Shown here piece after piece: positions 8,050 through 10,560 of a stretch of 10,560 nt of DNA (positions are counted from its first letter, which is position 1; the number at the start of each line of letters is the position of its first letter). The DNA is from an uncultured Clostridium sp. Lineage in GTDB: Bacteria; Bacillota; Clostridia; Lachnospirales; Lachnospiraceae. The DNA lies in NCBI GenBank assembly GCA_900551225.1, contig URUZ01000175.1:1-10560 (forward strand). Reading direction: 5' to 3'. The notes beneath the pieces were generated by a model. That model made no database searches, was not told the DNA's origin, and saw only the letters and a program-made list of their open reading frames with translations. A program made the position numbers and the translations under genes.

Positions 8050-8078
8050 CTATCCTCTACTCGCAATAGAGGATAGCT
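8041..8078 (-). terminator. Rho-independent terminator of the antisense RNA, overlapping the peptide stop codon
   Basis: The arms AGCTATCCTCTA (8048-8059) and TAGAGGATAGCT (8067-8078) form a perfect 12-bp stem with a 7-base loop. On the minus strand it is followed by A and six T residues (complement of 8041-8047), a textbook intrinsic terminator. On the plus strand no T-run follows, so the peptide mRNA should read through and carry this hairpin in its 3' untranslated region. The stem starts inside the peptide stop codon (8047-8049). Confidence 0.8.
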
Positions 8079-8147
8079 TGTAACTATAAATTACCCAGTT
8101 ATCCGAAGTGTAATCATCAGACCGACAATTGTCTTTTGATTACTTCT
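8041..8147 (-). ncRNA. Candidate antisense RNA antitoxin, about 107 nt
   Basis: A minus-strand promoter at 8154-8182 would start transcription near 8147. The RNA would run left to the T-rich end of the hairpin at 8048-8078, stopping near 8041. All of it is complementary to the 3' untranslated region of the peptide mRNA if that mRNA ends at 8192. Its 5' end folds into a stem-loop: GTAATCA (8110-8116) with TGATTAC (8137-8143), then AGAC (8119-8122) with GTCT (8131-8134), with the palindrome GACAATTGTC overlapping the loop. Such exposed loops commonly start pairing between sense and antisense RNAs. No reading frame with a ribosome site is evident in it. Expression is inferred from promoter, structure and terminator only. 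Confidence 0.6.
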
Positions 8148-8153
8148 AAGTAA

Positions 8154-8182
8154 ATTATACACTGGGGACTTGATTTTTTCAA
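8154..8182 (-). promoter_or_regulatory. Minus-strand promoter for the antisense RNA
   Basis: Read on the minus strand, TTGAAA (complement of 8177-8182) is followed after exactly 17 bases by a perfect TATAAT (complement of 8154-8159). This is the best sigma-A promoter match I noticed in the window. The -35 box lies within the right arm and loop of the plus-strand terminator hairpin at 8164-8188, so the two signals share bases. Confidence 0.75.
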
Positions 8183-8192
8183 GTCCCCTTTT
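8164..8192 (+). terminator. Rho-independent terminator of the peptide mRNA and possibly of the ABC operon
   Basis: GGGGACTTGA (8164-8173) pairs perfectly with TCAAGTCCCC (8179-8188) around a five-T loop and is followed by TTTT (8189-8192). It is the first convincing plus-strand terminator after the permease 2 stop, so it may also end read-through transcripts of the transporter operon. It contains the -35 element of the convergent antisense promoter. Confidence 0.8.
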
Positions 8193-8288
8193 ACGTGCTT
8201 ATGTCCCTTTATAGTCATGTTGGATACATTATCCTATTCCAGTATCGCATTACTCCCATATAGTATAGTTCAAACTGGTTGAATTGCC

Positions 8289-8598
8289 AAAAATTTAAGA
8301 AAAGCGTTAAAATTCTGGACATCCGCGGTACCGGCAGCGGACAGCTGGTGGGAAGGCTCTCCGGTGGAAACCAGCAGAAGATCTGTGTGGCAAGGGCATT
8401 TATCATCCGGCCGGATCTGCTTTTCGTGTCGGATCTGCGTGGCAGGGATTGTACTTGCCAGGCAAGAAACTGTTTAATAATGCAAAACTGGGAGAATATT
8501 TCCGGGTGTTTGCATGTTATGCGGTAATTGCGGTGGCGCTGGCCCTTCATGCGTGGAAAACGGTTATGGCAAAACGGGTAGATGATTGGGAAGGGTAA
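8289..8598 (+). pseudogene. Collapsed remnant of a paralogous ABC transporter operon (ATPase plus permease 2 fragments)
   Basis: Four pieces occur in operon order. (1) 8289-8305 matches the ATPase start region 3972-3989 with one missing base; this piece is short and uncertain. (2) 8315-8433 encodes the second ATPase domain from LDIR through LVGRLSGGNQQKICVARA to LLFVS, matching residues 411 to about 449 of the intact ATPase. (3) 8433-8465 encodes ICVAGIVLARQ, matching the first membrane span of permease 2 (residues 29-39). (4) 8461-8598 encodes the permease 2 C-terminus, from GKKLFNNAKLGEYF to a TAA stop. Pieces 2, 3 and 4 lie in three different frames, so no functional protein is possible. 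Internal deletions have removed most of the ATPase, all of permease 1 and the middle of permease 2. An open frame of 82 codons (8279-8527) runs through it but is only a by-product. Confidence 0.88.
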
Positions 8599-8615
8599 TA
8601 CGCCTTCAGGTTATT

Positions 8616-10442
8616 TTAAAAGGGCTTCAGCAGCAGATGGAGGGGAATTTCAATGTACTGCCCTTCTAAAATCCAATCTGGATTTTGAATCTGATTCAAA
8701 GGATTCTCACATAGGACATTGACATACAATTCACTTCCTGTGTAGAGACGCGATATCATCTCCAGGTTATCCCCTCTCTTGCAGCGATACCGGTAAGGAA
8801 GCATTACAAAGGTACGCACCATCTCTTCCTGCAATTTAAAAAGGGACTGTAATTCGCTGCTATCCTTAAATTCTTCGAATACAAGGAGATAAACAAACTT
8901 CTCACCATTTTCCATATGTGGCATATAAACAGCTGTATTCCTCAGCTCTGTCTGGCCTTTTACGTACTCAAATTGATGATAATCGCTCTGGAGATCGCCC
9001 CAGGCTTCCCAATAGACAGAGTCTCTCAAAATTGGTGTCAGCCGCGCTTTTACCTTTTCTGTCTCCATCAGCCTGATCAAGCTCAGATTTTCCTCTCCTT
9101 GATCCAGTTGTAAAAACAACAGATAGAAGCGCCCCTTGTCAACAGCACGAATATCAGGGATTTCCATGTCTTGAAGCGGATAATATGGATTGTCCCTGTT
9201 ATCTGGTACGACCATATCCATGGATACGTTTTTCTCATAAGCATAGGCAAAGCCAGAAGGAAATGTGATACTAAACATGTCGTTGCTGATGGCCCAGCAG
9301 CGTTCATATCCGTTTTTTCCAAAAGGAGCCAATACAAGATCCAGGCTTTGATAGTTATATTTTTGATACCGCTCTGAAAAAAATTCTGAGGCCTTTCCCT
9401 GATTGTTCTCAACTGCCTTCCGGTACTGTTCATAGTAAATGTCCTGCCGCCTTACGCTGTCCGGATATGCTGACCTGAAGGGCCCGCCGTAGCTGTCCTC
9501 CTTTAGACCAGTGTATCCATAACTGTAGGTATATGCCGGCGTCCGGTACTGTTTAATATAGTCAGCCCAGGAAAAACCATTGTCTTTTATGTAAGCCTCA
9601 TACAGCTCCGGCCTAAGATTCTTCATCACAGCCAGGTTTTCACTCTGGACCCGGAGGGACAGTTCATCTAATTCCTCTGCTGAGACAGTGGAAATGTCAA
9701 TCGTGTGGGAGGGATAAAAATCTTGAAAATGAACCATTCCCGTCCCAGAATCCGCTTCCACAAAGCTCACGCCCTGACTGATTTTTGCAGATGAATCAGC
9801 CAAATCTTCCTTTAAACGCAGACAGGCAGCAGAAAAGGCGTCCGTACAGACAGGCAAATCCCTTTGATTCTCATAGCCCACCAAAAGTCTGCCCGAATAT
9901 CTTTCTATGACCTCGGACGCGCCATAGGGGGCCTTTGTTTCCGGTTCATAGACAGCAAGATTCTGCTGGAACAGGTACAGTCTCAGAAGATTTTTTACAT
10001 AATTGTCAGAGCTGGCAATTTCTTGGTTCTCTGTCACAGTGATCCATACGCTAAAAGACAGAAAGCTTCTGTCTGGCTTCCATCTGCTGCAATAAAGTAT
10101 TGCCGAACCGGATTCCGGAAAGGCGGCGTCCCTCTCAATCACAAAATCAAAGGACAGATACTCACCGGGAACAAGGTATGGCTGTATCTTGTCCATGGCC
10201 TCCTTCCACAGTACACGCTCCCTCTGATCTTCCAGTGAATTATAAAATTCTTCCCAGCTTTTTTCCGCCTCTGTCTGCCAGTAGCGGTTTCGCGCCAAAT
10301 CAGTCTCCATACGCTCTATAATATCGGCTGCAGCCTCCTGCCCCTGCGCTGAGTCTGGTTTTGAACTTTCAGGAGTATAAGCGCAGCCTGTAAACCAAAG
10401 AATGGCCATTAGGATACCCAATCCTAGTTTCCATGGTCTCAT
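8616..10442 (-). CDS. Large lipoprotein of unknown family with C-terminal LysM-like segment
   Basis: I do not recognise the main body of this 608-residue protein. The start ATG (10440-10442, complement) follows AGGAGG (complement of 10449-10454) after six bases. The N-terminus MRPWKLGLGILMAILWFTGC is a lipoprotein signal with lipobox FTGC and lipidated C20, so it is expected on the outer face of the membrane. A charged, probably helical region (about 35-90) is followed by a long mixed region rich in aromatic residues, with a Tyr/Gly-rich patch around 320-350. Residues 550-600 look like a LysM domain: a KRGDNLEMISRLY start, an ENPLNQIQNPDW core and an LEGQYIEIP end, which suggests peptidoglycan binding. 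No catalytic motif is evident. It converges on the operon remnant, ending 17 bases from its stop, and no terminator is visible there. Its codon use looks more AT-rich than the ABC operon. Confidence 0.85.
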   Translation of the reverse strand: MRPWKLGLGILMAILWFTGCAYTPESSKPDSAQGQEAAADIIERMETDLARNRYWQTEAEKSWEEFYNSLEDQRERVLWKEAMDKIQPYLVPGEYLSFDFVIERDAAFPESGSAILYCSRWKPDRSFLSFSVWITVTENQEIASSDNYVKNLLRLYLFQQNLAVYEPETKAPYGASEVIERYSGRLLVGYENQRDLPVCTDAFSAACLRLKEDLADSSAKISQGVSFVEADSGTGMVHFQDFYPSHTIDISTVSAEELDELSLRVQSENLAVMKNLRPELYEAYIKDNGFSWADYIKQYRTPAYTYSYGYTGLKEDSYGGPFRSAYPDSVRRQDIYYEQYRKAVENNQGKASEFFSERYQKYNYQSLDLVLAPFGKNGYERCWAISNDMFSITFPSGFAYAYEKNVSMDMVVPDNRDNPYYPLQDMEIPDIRAVDKGRFYLLFLQLDQGEENLSLIRLMETEKVKARLTPILRDSVYWEAWGDLQSDYHQFEYVKGQTELRNTAVYMPHMENGEKFVYLLVFEEFKDSSELQSLFKLQEEMVRTFVMLPYRYRCKRGDNLEMISRLYTGSELYVNVLCENPLNQIQNPDWILEGQYIEIPLHLLLKPF

Positions 10443-10534
10443 AATCTTCCTCCTATCCTCTAAATTATTTCCAGTATACCTTCATCAACTGCTGACTGAG
10501 ATTAGATTAAAATGACTGTGCAAATATCATAGCA
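10443..10534 (-). promoter_or_regulatory. Leader and possible promoter of the LysM lipoprotein gene
   Basis: Read on the minus strand, an extended -10 TGCTATGAT (complement of 10526-10534) could start transcription about 75 bases before the coding region. TATACT (complement of 10473-10478) is a second, weaker -10 candidate. Neither has a good -35 box. The leader contains TAGAGGATAG (complement of 10453-10462) running into the AGGAGG ribosome site. The rest, up to 10560, is AT-rich and holds no other feature I can support. Confidence 0.35.
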
Positions 10535-10560
10535 TATTCCCTCTAAGTATAGATAAAAAA

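Noticed and set aside
7855..8288. Insertion sequence or CRISPR remnant in the AT-rich intergenic region
   Set aside because: No transposase fragment, terminal inverted repeats or regularly spaced repeats; the inverted repeats present are explained as terminators and RNA stems.
8279..8527. An 82-codon gene with an ABC signature motif
   Set aside because: It has no ribosome site, begins in unrelated sequence, and changes from ATPase-derived to out-of-frame permease sequence; it is part of the pseudogene mosaic.
8215..8550. Minus-strand open frame across the operon remnant
   Set aside because: It runs antisense to sequence clearly homologous to the ATPase and permease genes and has no ribosome site or domain.
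8601..8632. Possible terminator between the remnant and the LysM gene end
   Set aside because: The two CTTCAG copies are direct repeats, not inverted, so no hairpin with a T-run forms.

Overview
The window looks like chromosomal DNA from a low- to mid-GC anaerobic Firmicute, most likely a gut Clostridia/Lachnospiraceae-type bacterium. This rests on the strong AGGAGG-type ribosome sites, the DUF3798 lipoprotein, the clostridial style of the genes and the LysM lipoprotein. No rRNA, tRNA, CRISPR array, transposase or phage gene is visible, so the genus is not fixed.

Positions 59-7854 hold six tightly packed plus-strand genes that read as one operon: a zinc-dependent medium-chain dehydrogenase, an aminoacyl-histidine dipeptidase (PepD), a DUF3798 substrate-binding lipoprotein, a double ABC ATPase of the RbsA/MglA type, and two different RbsC-type permeases. 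The last three overlap at their start and stop codons. A strong stem-loop separates the binding protein from the ATPase. Together these encode an importer for an unidentified small molecule plus two cytoplasmic enzymes that could act on it or its products. The substrate cannot be read from sequence.

Positions 7855-8195 are AT-rich and hold the most interesting element, a compact candidate type I toxin-antitoxin module. A 27-residue membrane peptide gene (7966-8049) has a strong ribosome site. A convergent minus-strand promoter (8154-8182) would drive an RNA of about 107 nt that is complementary to the 3' untranslated region of the peptide mRNA. That RNA ends in a 12-bp terminator hairpin directly at the peptide stop codon. 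The peptide mRNA ends in another hairpin (8164-8192) that contains the antisense -35 box. The mRNA leader also carries sequences able to pair with its own 3' hairpin.

Positions 8289-8598 hold a collapsed copy of the same transporter operon: fragments of the ATPase and of the second permease joined in operon order, in three different frames. Many synonymous differences show that it came from a diverged but once functional sister operon. The toxin module therefore sits between a living operon and the remains of its paralogue.

Positions 8616-10442 (minus strand) encode a 608-residue lipoprotein of unrecognised family with a C-terminal LysM-like cell-wall binding segment. It is convergent with everything else, and its leader and possible promoter lie in the last 118 bases.
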